In this document: piece by piece, positions 1-9,171 of the stretch
How positions within the stretch are numbered: the first letter of the stretch is position 1
Layout of the letters: the number at the start of each line of letters is the position of its first letter
DNA from: Shewanella chilikensis
GTDB lineage: Bacteria; Pseudomonadota; Gammaproteobacteria; Enterobacterales; Shewanellaceae
Length of the DNA stretch: 64,000 bases
NCBI RefSeq assembly: GCF_002836945.1
Contig: NZ_NIJM01000002.1
Location: forward strand, 86,926 to 150,925
Reading direction: 5' to 3'
Position numbers and translations under genes: made by a program
The notes under the pieces: model-generated
Databases searched by the model: none
Told to the model about the DNA's origin: nothing
What the model saw: the letters and a program-made list of their open reading frames with translations, nothing else

Positions 1-1
1 G

Positions 2-1000
2 ATACTCAGTAAATTGGATACCAATGCCTCTGCCCGCCAGGCCGAGAGCCTTAACCAGCGTAAGCCCTACGAAGTACTGGTGGTTGGCGCCGGGCCTGCA
101 GGTGCATCAGCCGCCATCTATGCCGCCCGTAAGGGACTGCGCACTGGGCTGTTGGCCGACAAGTTCGGTGGTCAGGTCAGCGAAACCGTAGGCATTGAAA
201 ACTTTATTTCGGTCAAGGCGACTGAAGGCCCCAAGTTGGTGGCAAATCTGGAAGAGCATGTTCGCGACTATGAAGTGGATGTGATGGATAACCAGAAGGC
301 GGTTCGTCTTGGCAGCAATGGTCTCTATGAAGTAGAACTGGAAAATGGTGCCGTACTCAAGAGCCGTACTGTCCTGTTGGCTACAGGGGCTCGCTGGCGG
401 GAAATGAATGTCCCCGGTGAGCAGGAATATCGCGGCCGCGGTGTGGCTTATTGCCCTCACTGTGATGGCCCGCTGTTCAAGGGTAAACGGGTTGCGGTGA
501 TCGGCGGTGGTAACTCGGGTATCGAGGCGGCTATCGATCTGGCCAACATAGTCGAGCATGTGACTGTACTCGAGTTTGACAGCAAATTGCGCGCCGATGA
601 CGTGCTGCAGCGCAAGGCTAAATCTATGGGTAACATCACCATCATCACCCAGGCGCAAACGACTGAAGTCCTTGGTGATGGCAGTCGGGTTATCGGGCTC
701 AACTACACAGACAGAGCCAGTGGCGAGCAGCATAATATTGCGCTGGCAGGTATCTTTGTGCAGATAGGTCTGGTGCCCAACACTGAATGGCTGCGCGGTA
801 CTGTGGAGTTGACTCCGCGCGGTGAGATCATTGTCGATGAACGCGGTCAGACTTCACTGCCTGGGGTGTTTGCCGCCGGTGACGTGACCAACTCGGCATA
901 TAAGCAGATCATCATCGCCATGGGTAGCGGTGCAACCGCTTCTCTGGGAGCCTTTGACTACCTGATCCGCCATTCAGAGGATGAATCGGCAGCGGCTTGA
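2..1000 (+). CDS. ahpF: Alkyl hydroperoxide reductase subunit F (C-terminal part)
   Basis: This is the C-terminal thioredoxin-reductase-like part of AhpF, the flavoprotein that passes electrons from NADH to the peroxiredoxin AhpC. The frame is open to the left edge, so the N-terminal thioredoxin-fold domains lie outside the window. Visible are the FAD-binding GAGPAG near the start, the redox-active CPHC (bases 452-463) followed by DGPLFKGK, the NAD-binding GGGNSG, and the C-terminal GVFAAGD motif. The sequence closely follows E. coli AhpF, including the linker that precedes the FAD domain. A TTG at 14 is not a real start. A strong terminator follows at once. ahpC is expected upstream but cannot be seen. 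Confidence 0.95.
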   Translation: MLSKLDTNASARQAESLNQRKPYEVLVVGAGPAGASAAIYAARKGLRTGLLADKFGGQVSETVGIENFISVKATEGPKLVANLEEHVRDYEVDVMDNQKAVRLGSNGLYEVELENGAVLKSRTVLLATGARWREMNVPGEQEYRGRGVAYCPHCDGPLFKGKRVAVIGGGNSGIEAAIDLANIVEHVTVLEFDSKLRADDVLQRKAKSMGNITIITQAQTTEVLGDGSRVIGLNYTDRASGEQHNIALAGIFVQIGLVPNTEWLRGTVELTPRGEIIVDERGQTSLPGVFAAGDVTNSAYKQIIIAMGSGATASLGAFDYLIRHSEDESAAA

Positions 1001-1021
1001 TGGGCAATAGTCCAGCACAAT

Positions 1022-1047
1022 AAAAAACCGGCGTTGCCGGTTTTTTT
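1022..1047 (+). terminator. Rho-independent terminator after ahpF
   Basis: An 11-base stem (AAAAAACCGGC / GCCGGTTTTTT) with a GTT loop begins 22 bases after the ahpF stop and ends in a run of seven T. Confidence 0.9.
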
Positions 1048-1074
1048 GATTTTATCGCCAGGACCTTGGGAAGA

Positions 1075-1275
1075 TCAGGCTGTGGTATTGATATTGTGGC
1101 CTATGTTACCAACCGGGCCGGCAGGTTCTTGTGCCGGTGTGGCGGCTTGAATAAGTTGCAGCGCGATTTCGCCTTCGGCTTCTTGTTGCTGCTTGGCCAG
1201 TTGCGCGACTTTAACACCGACAGCGCCGGTATCCATATTGACCGGCAGTGGCTGGGAGTTGAGAGAAACTGTCAT
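1075..1275 (-). CDS. Small protein, possibly YjfB-like putative motility protein
   Basis: A 66-residue soluble protein starts MTVSLNSQ and ends with a GNIGHNINTTA tail. The ATG at 1275 has a good ribosome site (GAGGAAAG) just upstream; a longer frame to 1317 has none and is not preferred. The small size, the glutamine- and alanine-rich helix in the middle and the Gly-Asn-Ile-Asn end recall the YjfB family of putative motility proteins. That resemblance is by eye only. There is no signal peptide or membrane segment. It faces ahpF tail to tail, so the two are not co-transcribed. Confidence 0.6.
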   Translation of the reverse strand: MTVSLNSQPLPVNMDTGAVGVKVAQLAKQQQEAEGEIALQLIQAATPAQEPAGPVGNIGHNINTTA

Positions 1276-1441
1276 GGCTTTCCTCTGGGTTAATGAGTCA
1301 CGTCGGGACTCGGGCATGATACTGTTATCGGCATCAATAGCCTTAACTTTAGCCTAAATCCCGCTTGTCCGGCAAAGCAGCCAAGCCGCCAGTGGGCGAC
1401 TCGGCTTCTTGCTGCGGCTCTGCACTTCAAGTCGTGAGCCA

Positions 1442-2842
1442 TCAAGCGGCCTTACGGCGGCGCTCCAATAGTTTTCTACTGCTGACAATCAGGATAGTGA
1501 TGACTATGGCACCGATAATCAGCCCCAATGCCAGGGTTACGCTCTGCAGCGCCGCCGGGTTGACCGCCAGGGTGCCGCCCAAGCCAAGCATCATGATGCC
1601 GGACATTAGCTTCAGGGTCTGGCCCTCTTTCTCGGTTAACTTACGTTTACCGAGCGTCATGCTGAAAGCGATCACTATGATGGCCAGTGGGATCACATAG
1701 ACAATGTTGTACAGCACCAGGTACATATAGCGCTCAAAGCTCGGCAGGTTATGCATGGAGAGCACACTGGTGTAGATCATAGGGAAACCGGCAGTACACA
1801 AGAGCTCATAGGCGTTGGCCAGAATCGCCAGCACTGTGGTGCCGGCTATCATGGTCGCCAGGCTGGAGGCGCTGGATAGCTTGCCCATGCGCTTGATAAG
1901 TCCGCTGCGGTTTTCCGCCGACATGGAGAGGGTCACTTCCCCCTTGGTAAAAAAGTAGTCTTTGATGTTGATAGTGCCTGCTATCAGCGCCAGGATCCCC
2001 GCCGCCAGAATAATCATCCCGCCATCACTGCCGGCGCCTAATAGCTGGAAGATATTGAGCCAGGCGGTCATAAACAGGAAGTAAATAAAGCCAGAGAAGA
2101 ACACGAAGATGCCACCAACCAGTAGCATACGGCTGCGGCTCTTGGCATTGACCATGATGGACAACAGGAACAAGAGCACAAAGAAGGCGCAGGGGTTAAA
2201 GGCATCGACACCGGCCAGTACCAGTGTCAGGATTGGCAGTGACATGGTTTCAGGTGTCACCACCCCAACCAGAGGCAACTCTACTGGCTGCACTTCCGGC
2301 TCTGCCGCCAGAGCCGTGGCATCACAAGTGCCGTCACCACCATCATTGGCGCAGGTGCCAAACAACGGCGCCTGGGTTGAGCTCGTGCTTGCCTGAGTAC
2401 TTGCTTGTCCCGGCATATCTTCCGGGCTCAACTGGCCGCCCGCCTGCAAGTAGCAGTTCTTGAGGCGGTTGAGCAGGAATTGACCTGTTACCTCTTCACT
2501 GGAATAACCGACTATCGCCTTGCCACAGGTAGCCATATAGGGCACAGAACGGGCTTCTGTTCCTGTCTCTGTGGCCAACTGCTGCCACAGCTCTTGAGTG
2601 CCTTCGGCGCCCACCATCACAGAGTGCAGCTCTATCCAGGGATAGCGCTTCGGCAGAGAGTCAATGAATGGATGCGCTTCAGCGCAGTGGGGGCAGGTCT
2701 TGGACCAGACAAAATATAAAGGAATTTTGATCTGCCCTTGCTGATCCTCCTGTTGCCACTGGATCTGCGACGCCGAATATTCGGTTGCGGTAAGGCCTGC
2801 GCTGAAACTCAGTAACAGGCAGAGAAAGAAGGTTCTTAACAT
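1442..2842 (-). CDS. Thioredoxin-fold plus DsbD/CcdA-like membrane protein
   Basis: A 466-residue inner-membrane redox protein. A signal peptide (about residues 1-20) is followed by a periplasmic thioredoxin fold whose active site reads WSKTCPHC (Cys50, Cys53). A low-complexity linker rich in Ser, Thr and Gln follows (about 135-160), then a block of about six membrane helices from residue 200 containing FNPCAF and a later LLCTAGFP segment, the paired membrane cysteines typical of DsbD/CcdA-type transporters. The layout suggests electrons pass from the membrane cysteines to the fused periplasmic domain. The domain order (thioredoxin first, membrane block second) differs from E. coli DsbD, whose order is alpha, membrane, gamma. 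The substrate is unknown. Confidence 0.8.
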   Translation of the reverse strand: MLRTFFLCLLLSFSAGLTATEYSASQIQWQQEDQQGQIKIPLYFVWSKTCPHCAEAHPFIDSLPKRYPWIELHSVMVGAEGTQELWQQLATETGTEARSVPYMATCGKAIVGYSSEEVTGQFLLNRLKNCYLQAGGQLSPEDMPGQASTQASTSSTQAPLFGTCANDGGDGTCDATALAAEPEVQPVELPLVGVVTPETMSLPILTLVLAGVDAFNPCAFFVLLFLLSIMVNAKSRSRMLLVGGIFVFFSGFIYFLFMTAWLNIFQLLGAGSDGGMIILAAGILALIAGTINIKDYFFTKGEVTLSMSAENRSGLIKRMGKLSSASSLATMIAGTTVLAILANAYELLCTAGFPMIYTSVLSMHNLPSFERYMYLVLYNIVYVIPLAIIVIAFSMTLGKRKLTEKEGQTLKLMSGIMMLGLGGTLAVNPAALQSVTLALGLIIGAIVITILIVSSRKLLERRRKAA

Positions 2843-2916
2843 AAGCTTACCTGTGTAAGAGGGATTAAATTGTATCTGAATGACCCATAGCCCGGTTCAG
2901 GCTACAAGTGCCCTAC

Positions 2917-2945
2917 GAATACTTTACTCCAAAGCTTTGGTATTC
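2917..2945. promoter_or_regulatory. Inverted repeat in the 1442-2842 gene / chemoreceptor spacer
   Basis: GAATAC and GTATTC arms enclose a perfect 12-base palindrome, CCAAAGCTTTGG (2929-2940), about 75-100 bases upstream of the thioredoxin/DsbD-like gene. It could be a protein-binding site for either divergent gene; no known operator was recognised. Confidence 0.3.
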
Positions 2946-3131
2946 ATGAAAAAGCAGCATCAAAACTGTTAGCAGACTCGAAAAAGTCCCTAAAGTGAGA
3001 CACATGGATATTTGTTAAGCTTTGAGTAATGAAAGTGCATTCGAACAGTGTCAACGCGCTTAACAACTTCAGTAATTTATATTTTTGCCGCTACACTTTT
3101 ATTGCCCACAACATTTTCTATAGGACTTCTT

Positions 3132-5024
3132 ATGCAATTCACGCTTAAAACCCGCTTACTGCTGGTCAGTTTGGGCGCAGTTTTGCTTACGGTTGCCGCC
3201 CTGGTTGGCCTTTCTTCCTTCTCTATTCGTGATAATGCCATGCAGAGAACCCAGCATGAGGTCGATCAGCTGGCGACCACCTTTGCCGGCGGCATAGGGC
3301 TGTGGATGTATGACAGACAAAAGGCGGTCAGCAGTCTCAAGGGCACTCTGCAGCGGAATCCTGAGATTAATATTACCCCTTTTCTGATGCAGGCCCATGA
3401 GGCCAGTGGTTTTGCTTTGACCTACTACGGCGATGAGCGGGGTAATATGTACCGTCAGGATCCCAGCCTGAATACGGCTGGCTATGATCCCCGGGTTCGC
3501 CCTTGGTATCAGGATGCCAAGCGGGAAGGAGCCATGATAATGACGGCGCCTTATGTCAGTGCCACATTGCAAAAGCTGGTGGTCACTATAGCCGAGCCAG
3601 TAATGAATAACGGCCGTTTGCAGGGCGTGGCAGCGGCTAACCTCACCATAGATCAACTGACAGATGCGGTGCGAACCCTCAAGGTGCCGGGTGACGGCTA
3701 TGCCGTGATGCTTGAGCGCTCAGGCTTGATTATCAGCCATCCGGACAAGGAGCTGAATGGTCAGCAGTTCAGCCGTCTTGGCAGCGCCTTCAATCCTCAG
3801 TGGCTCAGCGCCAGGATCAGCGCCAATACCCTGGATGAGATGGCATTCGACGGCAGCAGCAAGCTGTTTTACGTGGCGGCGGTGCCTCATACAGATTGGG
3901 CACTGATGTTTGTGATGGACAAGGCAAGCATCATGGCCGAGGCCACCGAGCTGGCATGGTGGATGTCTGCGGTGGGCGTGTTGTTTTTGGTAGGTTTTGG
4001 TCTGTTGCTGGTATTGGTATTCAAGAGCCAGTTCCGCGATCTGGAACGTCTGGCCAAGGCGCTCAACGATATTGCTGAAGGGGAAGGGGACCTCACAGTC
4101 CGCATCGAGACCCGTAATCAGCACGATGAGATAGGCATGCTCGCTGCCGGCTTTAATCGTTTTGTTGAACGCTTGCACGGCATGATTTCTCGTATGAGTG
4201 ACATAGCCCAGCAGTTGGGAGGTCAGGCACAGGAGACCCGCCATTCGGCCGAGAGTAACAGCCAGAGCATCGAAGTGCAGCAGGACGAAGTCACTATGGT
4301 GGCAACCGCTGTAACCGAAATGGCCAGCGCCACCGAGGAGATCGCCAGTAATGCCGAGCTGACGGCACAGACTGCGCAGTCGGCGGTTGGTCTGGCCGGC
4401 AGTGGACAACAGCAGGTGCTGCAGAGCCAGGAGTCGATTCGTAGCCTGGCGCAGGAAGTGGATACCGCCAGTCAGATCATCGGTGAGCTCAACGAGCACT
4501 CGCAGAAGATCAACAGCATTTTGTTGACCATCAGCGGTATTGCCGAGCAGACCAATCTGTTGGCTTTGAACGCCGCCATCGAAGCTGCCAGAGCCGGTGA
4601 GCAGGGGCGTGGCTTTGCCGTGGTGGCTGATGAAGTCAGGGTGTTGTCGCAGCGCACTCATGCGTCGACACAAGAGATCCAGACCATGATTGAGACCTTG
4701 CAAAAAACCGCTTCCAAGGCAGTGAACTCCATGGCTCAGAGTCATCAGATGGCCGAAACCAGTGTGATGGATGCCGAATCGGCCAGTGCCAGTCTGGCGC
4801 AGATAAGCCAAGCAATTACCCAGATATCCGATATGGCCAGCCAGATAGCTACAGCGGCCGAAGAGCAAACCTCTGTCACCAGCGAAATCAACCGTAATAC
4901 CGAGTCGATTCGTGAGGTTTCTCAAACCCTGTCACAGGAGGCCAACAGCGCCACAGTCAAAGCGCAGGAGTTGGCAAAGTTGTCAGATTCGCTGCGCCGT
5001 GAAGTCGGCCGTTTTAAACTCTAG
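3132..5024 (+). CDS. Methyl-accepting chemotaxis protein, double-Cache type
   Basis: A 630-residue chemoreceptor. A first membrane helix (about 5-27) is followed by a large periplasmic dCache-like sensor with RVRPWYQDA and TAPYVS motifs. A second helix lies at about 274-297, then a HAMP segment ([18 protein letters not shown]) and a signalling domain with the hairpin tip [19 protein letters not shown]. It would pass ligand occupancy to CheW/CheA. The ATG at 3132 is chosen because it starts right at the first membrane helix; the frame runs back to a GTG at 3048, which would add 28 residues. No C-terminal CheR-binding pentapeptide is seen. The ligand is not predictable, though dCache sensors often bind amino or organic acids. 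Confidence 0.93.
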   Translation: MQFTLKTRLLLVSLGAVLLTVAALVGLSSFSIRDNAMQRTQHEVDQLATTFAGGIGLWMYDRQKAVSSLKGTLQRNPEINITPFLMQAHEASGFALTYYGDERGNMYRQDPSLNTAGYDPRVRPWYQDAKREGAMIMTAPYVSATLQKLVVTIAEPVMNNGRLQGVAAANLTIDQLTDAVRTLKVPGDGYAVMLERSGLIISHPDKELNGQQFSRLGSAFNPQWLSARISANTLDEMAFDGSSKLFYVAAVPHTDWALMFVMDKASIMAEATELAWWMSAVGVLFLVGFGLLLVLVFKSQFRDLERLAKALNDIAEGEGDLTVRIETRNQHDEIGMLAAGFNRFVERLHGMISRMSDIAQQLGGQAQETRHSAESNSQSIEVQQDEVTMVATAVTEMASATEEIASNAELTAQTAQSAVGLAGSGQQQVLQSQESIRSLAQEVDTASQIIGELNEHSQKINSILLTISGIAEQTNLLALNAAIEAARAGEQGRGFAVVADEVRVLSQRTHASTQEIQTMIETLQKTASKAVNSMAQSHQMAETSVMDAESASASLAQISQAITQISDMASQIATAAEEQTSVTSEINRNTESIREVSQTLSQEANSATVKAQELAKLSDSLRREVGRFKL

Positions 5025-5028
5025 CGCA

Positions 5029-5116
5029 ATGCCTAAGGAGGGTGCGAACAAGTCCCATGTGTGCTTGCATCGGCTTACGGGCCTGTAAGCCACTTCGCAC
5101 CTTCCCTAAGGGGCAT
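5029..5116. repeat. Long imperfect palindrome between convergent genes
   Basis: Arms GGTGCGAA (5041-5048) and TTCGCACC (5094-5101) pair perfectly, with imperfect pairing outside to about 5029/5116. They enclose a second hairpin, GGCTTAC (5072-5078) / GTAAGCC (5085-5091). It fills the gap between the chemoreceptor and the convergent OmpA-like gene and has no T run, so it is not a classical terminator. Confidence 0.6.
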
Positions 5117-5143
5117 ACATTTGTGGATCTTGAAAGTACTTAG

Positions 5144-5563
5144 TTATTCGGCGGCGCTTGGCTTTTCAATCGTCGCCATCATCTGTTGGTTATTACACCA
5201 GTGCAGACTCACTTCGCGATTGTCTTTATGGGTTGCTGTGCGGATACGAGTGACTATGGGGCGAGAGAAGTGTGCTGCGGTTAAATATTCTTTAACCCTT
5301 TCAATTCGTCTATTGGCAAGCCACATATTATATTTTTGTAACTCTTCATCGCCGATAGACTTATCCATATTGAATTCCAATAACAGATAGCCGCTTGAAT
5401 TGTCGCTATTATCAGCAACAATTTTATCCAGTTGCAAAGAATCCCGACTACTGAAATAAGAGCTGTTCTTGGCATAATCGACATTGCCAAGCAGGACGCT
5501 TTTATCGCAGGTGGCTTGGGTCGCGCCGGTAAACAGCAGTAACCCCAGAATCAGGGCACGCAT
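5144..5563 (-). CDS. Small periplasmic OmpA-like protein
   Basis: A 139-residue protein with a clear signal peptide (MRALILGLLLFTGATQA). The rest resembles a divergent OmpA-type peptidoglycan-associated domain: an SSYFSS-type first strand, a middle LLLEFNMDKS strand and the helix WLANRRIERVKEYL, which matches the usual N-x-x-R-x-x-x-V-x-x-Y-L pattern. The start is supported by AAGGAGAAT before the ATG. The aspartate of the typical DxxG motif is not obvious, so peptidoglycan binding is uncertain. It is a single gene facing the chemoreceptor. Confidence 0.6.
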   Translation of the reverse strand: MRALILGLLLFTGATQATCDKSVLLGNVDYAKNSSYFSSRDSLQLDKIVADNSDNSSGYLLLEFNMDKSIGDEELQKYNMWLANRRIERVKEYLTAAHFSRPIVTRIRTATHKDNREVSLHWCNNQQMMATIEKPSAAE

Positions 5564-5710
5564 ATCATTCTCCTTTGACTATGACTTTATTATTGATCTT
5601 GTCCACTTTTGAGGCGCAAATTTAATCGATTGTTCAGAGGAAATCAATTTTATATGAATATCAGTTTTTTCTGAATTGTAGCGTCAGAATACAGAGTAGG
5701 TGACGGAAAA

Positions 5711-5746
5711 ATGTCGCAGGAAATAAAAGGTTAATTACTGCGACAT
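5711..5746 (-). terminator. Terminator downstream of ohr
   Basis: Read on the minus strand, the arms ATGTCGCAG and CTGCGACAT form a nine-base stem that ends in TTTTTCC, 45 bases after the ohr stop codon. Confidence 0.8.
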
Positions 5747-5790
5747 CTATTTATATCTTGCCAAGTAATTGACTGAATAATATCAGAGCT

Positions 5791-6207
5791 TCAGTTGATC
5801 TTAATATCATTCACTGTGAGCCCTACATTAAGATTGTTGCGGGTGGCATTGGAGTAGGGGCAAACATTGTGGGCCTTGAGCACCAAGGCTTCAGCCTCAG
5901 CTTGTGCAAGCGGCAGAGTGACAGCCAGAGATACCTGCAGCGCAAACCCGCCATCTTGACTGATCAAGCCGACATCTGCGGTGACAGGAGCGCTGGCAAG
6001 CTTGATTTTGTCCAGGCGCGCCACATGTAAAATGGCGTTGGAGAAACAGGCGGCGTATCCGGCGGCAAACAACTGTTCCGGATTGGCTCCGGTTCCTGTC
6101 CCGCCCATCTCCTTGGGATAGCTTAGGGTCAATGACAAGGCACCGTCATGGGTGACTACTTCGCCGTTGCGGCCGGCTTTGGCTGTGGCTTGAGTGTGAT
6201 AGAGCAT
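5791..6207 (-). CDS. ohr: Organic hydroperoxide resistance protein (Ohr/OsmC family)
   Basis: A 138-residue Ohr-type thiol peroxidase that reduces organic and fatty-acid hydroperoxides, normally using lipoylated proteins as donor. The two catalytic cysteines are in the expected places: Cys54 in GYAACFSNA and Cys116 in HNVCPYSNATR. The GGTGTGANPEQLFAAG loop is characteristic of Ohr rather than OsmC. The gene is divergent from the MarR-type gene at 6321, with a 113-base shared control region holding two AT-rich palindromes. It has its own terminator. Confidence 0.95.
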   Translation of the reverse strand: MLYHTQATAKAGRNGEVVTHDGALSLTLSYPKEMGGTGTGANPEQLFAAGYAACFSNAILHVARLDKIKLASAPVTADVGLISQDGGFALQVSLAVTLPLAQAEAEALVLKAHNVCPYSNATRNNLNVGLTVNDIKIN

Positions 6208-6219
6208 AGTAGTTTCCTT

Positions 6220-6306
6220 AATTTAAATTGTGTACAACCTAATTGCTGGCAATGATAGATCGATATTTGTTCCGGAAGCAAGTATATTGTGCGCAATTAA
6301 ATTGTG
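6220..6306. promoter_or_regulatory. Two probable OhrR operators in the ohr/ohrR spacer
   Basis: AATTTAAATT (6220-6229, followed by GTGTA) lies close to the ohr start, and CAATTAAATTG (6294-6304) lies close to the ohrR start. Both share the core TTAAATTGTG and resemble the AT-rich inverted repeats bound by OhrR in other bacteria. Each lies where bound protein would cover one of the two divergent promoters. Confidence 0.6.
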
Positions 6307-6320
6307 TTTAGGGTTTGCAT

Positions 6321-6752
6321 ATGTCAAACGAACCCCTGTGCCTGGAAAACCAGGTCTGCTTTTCGCTATACAGCGCCGCCAATGCTATGGTGCGGGCCTA
6401 CCGGCCTGTGCTGGATGCCCTGGATCTTACCTATCCGCAATATCTGGCTATGCTGGTGCTTTGGCAACACAAGGGCATCAGTGTCAAGGCGCTGGGTGAG
6501 CGTTTGCATCTGGATTCAGGCACTTTGACGCCCTTGCTCAAACGCCTGGAATCTAAAGGTTTGCTGTTAAGAGGCCGCAGTGAACAGGACGAGCGGGTGC
6601 GGGTATTGACGCTCACTGATGCCGGCCAGGCTTTGCAAGCGCGCGCCGCCGATGTGCCCGAGCAGATGCTGTGTCGCAGCGCCATGCCGCGGGCGGAGCT
6701 GCAACAACTGAAAAGCTTGTGTGACACCCTGTGGCAGCAATTGGAACGTTAA
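6321..6752 (+). CDS. ohrR: MarR-family organic peroxide sensor OhrR
   Basis: A 143-residue winged-helix repressor. The N-terminal motif LENQVCFSLYSAAN holds the conserved peroxide-sensing cysteine (Cys13). The DNA-binding helix and wing follow (LGERLHLDSGTLTPLLKRLESKGLL, then RGRSEQDERVRVLTLTDAG). It should repress ohr and itself until the cysteine is oxidised by organic hydroperoxides, the paradigm set in Bacillus and Xanthomonas. The ATG at 6321 is chosen over a TTG six bases upstream because it matches family N-termini. The glycerophosphate-dehydrogenase-like gene starts 13 bases after its stop and may be co-transcribed. Confidence 0.93.
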   Translation: MSNEPLCLENQVCFSLYSAANAMVRAYRPVLDALDLTYPQYLAMLVLWQHKGISVKALGERLHLDSGTLTPLLKRLESKGLLLRGRSEQDERVRVLTLTDAGQALQARAADVPEQMLCRSAMPRAELQQLKSLCDTLWQQLER

Positions 6753-6765
6753 CGGAAAGAGGCTG

Positions 6766-7953
6766 ATGGAACAGGTCGATCTGGCAATCATAGGTGGTGG
6801 CATCTCCGGCGTGGCGGTGGCGCAGTGCGCGGCGGCGGCCGGTTATTCCGTGGTGCTACTGGAAAAGTCCACTCTGGCGGCAGGCACCTCCTCCCAGTCC
6901 AGCAAACTGATCCATGGCGGCTTACGTTATCTCGAGTCCGGGCAACTGGATCTGGTGCGTGAATCGCTGCGGGCCCGGCGTGAGTTATTGCGTCTGGCGC
7001 CAACCTTGGTCAAGGCCGTCCCTTTCTTTATCCCGGTTTATCGTGACAGTCGCCGCGGCGCCTTGACCCTCAGGGCCGGCCTCAGCCTCTACGGCTTGCT
7101 GAGCGAGTTTGACCGCCTGGGCCGTTTTCGTAGCCTGCCTGCCAGGGCTTGGGGGAGCTTTCCCGGACTCAAGCTGGCCGGAATGACCCATATGTTCCAA
7201 TACTGGGATGCCCAGACGGATGATGCCTTGCTGACCAAGGCGGTGGCCGACAGCGCCAGGTTGCTCGGTGCCGATATCCGCGAGGGCGCCGAGTGTTTGA
7301 CAATAGAGCATAAGCCTCAGGGATGTAAGCTGAGTTACCGGGATGCGGATGGCGACAAAATGCTGCACTGCCGCTTTCTGGTCAACGCCGCCGGCGCCTT
7401 TGTCAACGAACTGCTGGCGCGGGTGACACCGCCCATAGCCCAGACGGCAATAGACTGGGTACAGGGGAGTCATTTGCTTCTGGATATTCCTGCGCCGCCC
7501 GGGGTGCTCTATCTGGAGTCCTGCTTCGATGAGCGGGTGGTATTCGTGATGCCTTGGTACGGCAAGACGCTGATAGGCACCACGGAAACCCTCTGCCAGG
7601 GACCGGTTCCGCAGATCACCCGAGAGGAGATAGCTTATCTGCTGGGGATCTATCGGCACTATTTTGGAGGCTCTGGCAGTTTCACGGGTGCTGTCACTAC
7701 AGAGGCGCTTGAAGCCAAGGTATTGGCGCATTTCAGTGGCATGCGGGTGCTGCCTAAGGGTGATGGCGATGCCTTTGGTCGGCCGCGGGAGGTACAGTTG
7801 TACCAGCGTTATTCCCATCCCAGATTGCTGACGCTCTACGGCGGTAAGTTAACCACCTTTCGTGCCACTGCCAAAGCGGTGACGGCAGAGATAAGCAAGG
7901 TGCTTGGCAAACGCAGCCCCAAAGCGGATGTCGACAAGCTGATGCTGGGATGA
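6766..7953 (+). CDS. FAD-dependent glycerol-3-phosphate dehydrogenase family protein (short form)
   Basis: A 395-residue flavoprotein starting with the dinucleotide-binding IIGGGISG. The GTSSQSSKLIHGGLRYLE stretch is diagnostic of the GlpD family, and GTTET and LYGGKLTTFR complete the core. These enzymes oxidise glycerol 3-phosphate to dihydroxyacetone phosphate and pass electrons to quinones. At about 395 residues it lacks the C-terminal helical domain of roughly 100 residues found in E. coli GlpD, and no frameshift is visible after the stop. The ATG has GGAAAGAGG upstream. The position directly behind ohrR, not in a glp operon, leaves the true substrate open. Confidence 0.85.
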   Translation: MEQVDLAIIGGGISGVAVAQCAAAAGYSVVLLEKSTLAAGTSSQSSKLIHGGLRYLESGQLDLVRESLRARRELLRLAPTLVKAVPFFIPVYRDSRRGALTLRAGLSLYGLLSEFDRLGRFRSLPARAWGSFPGLKLAGMTHMFQYWDAQTDDALLTKAVADSARLLGADIREGAECLTIEHKPQGCKLSYRDADGDKMLHCRFLVNAAGAFVNELLARVTPPIAQTAIDWVQGSHLLLDIPAPPGVLYLESCFDERVVFVMPWYGKTLIGTTETLCQGPVPQITREEIAYLLGIYRHYFGGSGSFTGAVTTEALEAKVLAHFSGMRVLPKGDGDAFGRPREVQLYQRYSHPRLLTLYGGKLTTFRATAKAVTAEISKVLGKRSPKADVDKLMLG

Positions 7954-8026
7954 TTTTTAGGGTGAAACAGGCTAAAGTGTGCCGCTTTTGCCGCCGGGCT
8001 GAATTGGAAACTTGGGATATATTAGA

Positions 8027-9160
8027 GTGAGATGTGACTTTTTTGCGCAGGGCAAGTGCCGCTCCTGTACTCACATAGCAACGCCAATGGTGCAACAACT
8101 GGCCGCCAAGAGTGAGCAGTTGGCGCAGTTGCTCAGCCCCTTTACCCCCTTTGAACTCTTAGCCCCGGTCAGCGGGCCGTCCCTGGGTTTTCGCAACAAG
8201 GCCAAGATGGTGGCACTCGGGGCCGCCCATCAACCCATTCTGGGGATAGTTTCCCCGAGTGGTGAGGCCGTGAGCCTGTGCGATTGTCCTCTTTATCCTG
8301 CCGATATGCAGGCCCTGCTGCATCGGCTTGAGCTGTTTGTGCGTCAGGCCGGGATCCCACCCTATCGGGTAGATAAGGCCAAGGGCGAACTCAAGTTTGT
8401 GTTGTTGACCCGCGCCGAAATCAGCGGCGACTTTATGCTCAGGTTTGTGTTGCGCTCCAGGCAATCCATCGAACGGATAGAGCGTGAACTGCCAAAGCTG
8501 CTGGCCGAGTTTCCTGCCATCAAGCTGGTATCTGTGAATCTGCAGCCGGTTCATATGGCCAGGCTCGAAGGTGAGCAGGAGATTTTTCTCACCGAGGCGC
8601 AGCGTCTGGAGGAGTCCTTCAATGGCGTGCCTCTTTATATCCGCCCCAAGAGCTTCTTTCAAACCAACCCACAAGTAGCGGCGGCCCTCTATCAGAGCGC
8701 CAAAGACTGGGTCAGTGAGCTGAAGCCTGAGTCGATTTGGGATCTCTTCTGTGGTGTCGGCGGTTTTGGGCTGCACTGCGCCAGCAAAGACACAGAGCTT
8801 ACAGGTATCGAAATCGAGGCCGAAGCCATCGCCTGCGCCAAGTTATCCGCCGAAAAGTTGGGGCTTGAGCGGGTGGACTTCAAGGCGCTGGATTCGGGCA
8901 GTTTTGCTGTGGCGCAGTCGGCAGGCCAAGTACCGGAACTTATGATAGTCAATCCGCCGAGACGTGGTATAGGGGCCGAGCTTTGCCAGGCCATTTCGAC
9001 CTTTGCGCCGCCGCATCTGCTCTATTCCAGCTGCAACCCTGAATCTTTGGCCAAAGATCTGGCGGCCATCAGTGGTTATCGTGTGCGCAAGGTGCAGCTG
9101 TTCGATATGTTCCCGCACACGGATCATTATGAGGTATTGGTGTTGCTGAGCCGTGACTAA
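8027..9160 (+). CDS. rlmC: 23S rRNA (uracil(747)-C5)-methyltransferase
   Basis: A protein of about 377 residues matching RlmC, which methylates U747 of 23S rRNA using S-adenosylmethionine. It has the iron-sulfur cysteines of the RumA/RlmC family (near the N-terminus [12 protein letters not shown], and CDCPLYP later), the SAM site [11 protein letters not shown], the VNPPRRG motif, and the catalytic cysteine in SSCNPE. Length agrees with the E. coli protein (375). The start is uncertain: GTG at 8027 puts the first cysteine at position 3 as in E. coli, while a TTG at 8012 would add five residues. It converges on the histidine kinase gene with an 11-base gap and no obvious terminator. Confidence 0.93.
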   Translation: MRCDFFAQGKCRSCTHIATPMVQQLAAKSEQLAQLLSPFTPFELLAPVSGPSLGFRNKAKMVALGAAHQPILGIVSPSGEAVSLCDCPLYPADMQALLHRLELFVRQAGIPPYRVDKAKGELKFVLLTRAEISGDFMLRFVLRSRQSIERIERELPKLLAEFPAIKLVSVNLQPVHMARLEGEQEIFLTEAQRLEESFNGVPLYIRPKSFFQTNPQVAAALYQSAKDWVSELKPESIWDLFCGVGGFGLHCASKDTELTGIEIEAEAIACAKLSAEKLGLERVDFKALDSGSFAVAQSAGQVPELMIVNPPRRGIGAELCQAISTFAPPHLLYSSCNPESLAKDLAAISGYRVRKVQLFDMFPHTDHYEVLVLLSRD

Positions 9161-9171
9161 GACAGTGGCGT

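Noticed and set aside
1066..1293. A plus-strand frame opposite the small YjfB-like gene
   Set aside because: It begins at the ahpF terminator side without a ribosome site, while the minus-strand gene has a good one.
3720..4925. A 401-residue minus-strand frame opposite the chemoreceptor
   Set aside because: It is the antisense shadow of a chemoreceptor whose domains are unmistakable; its composition (rich in His, Leu and Gly) is typical of such shadows.
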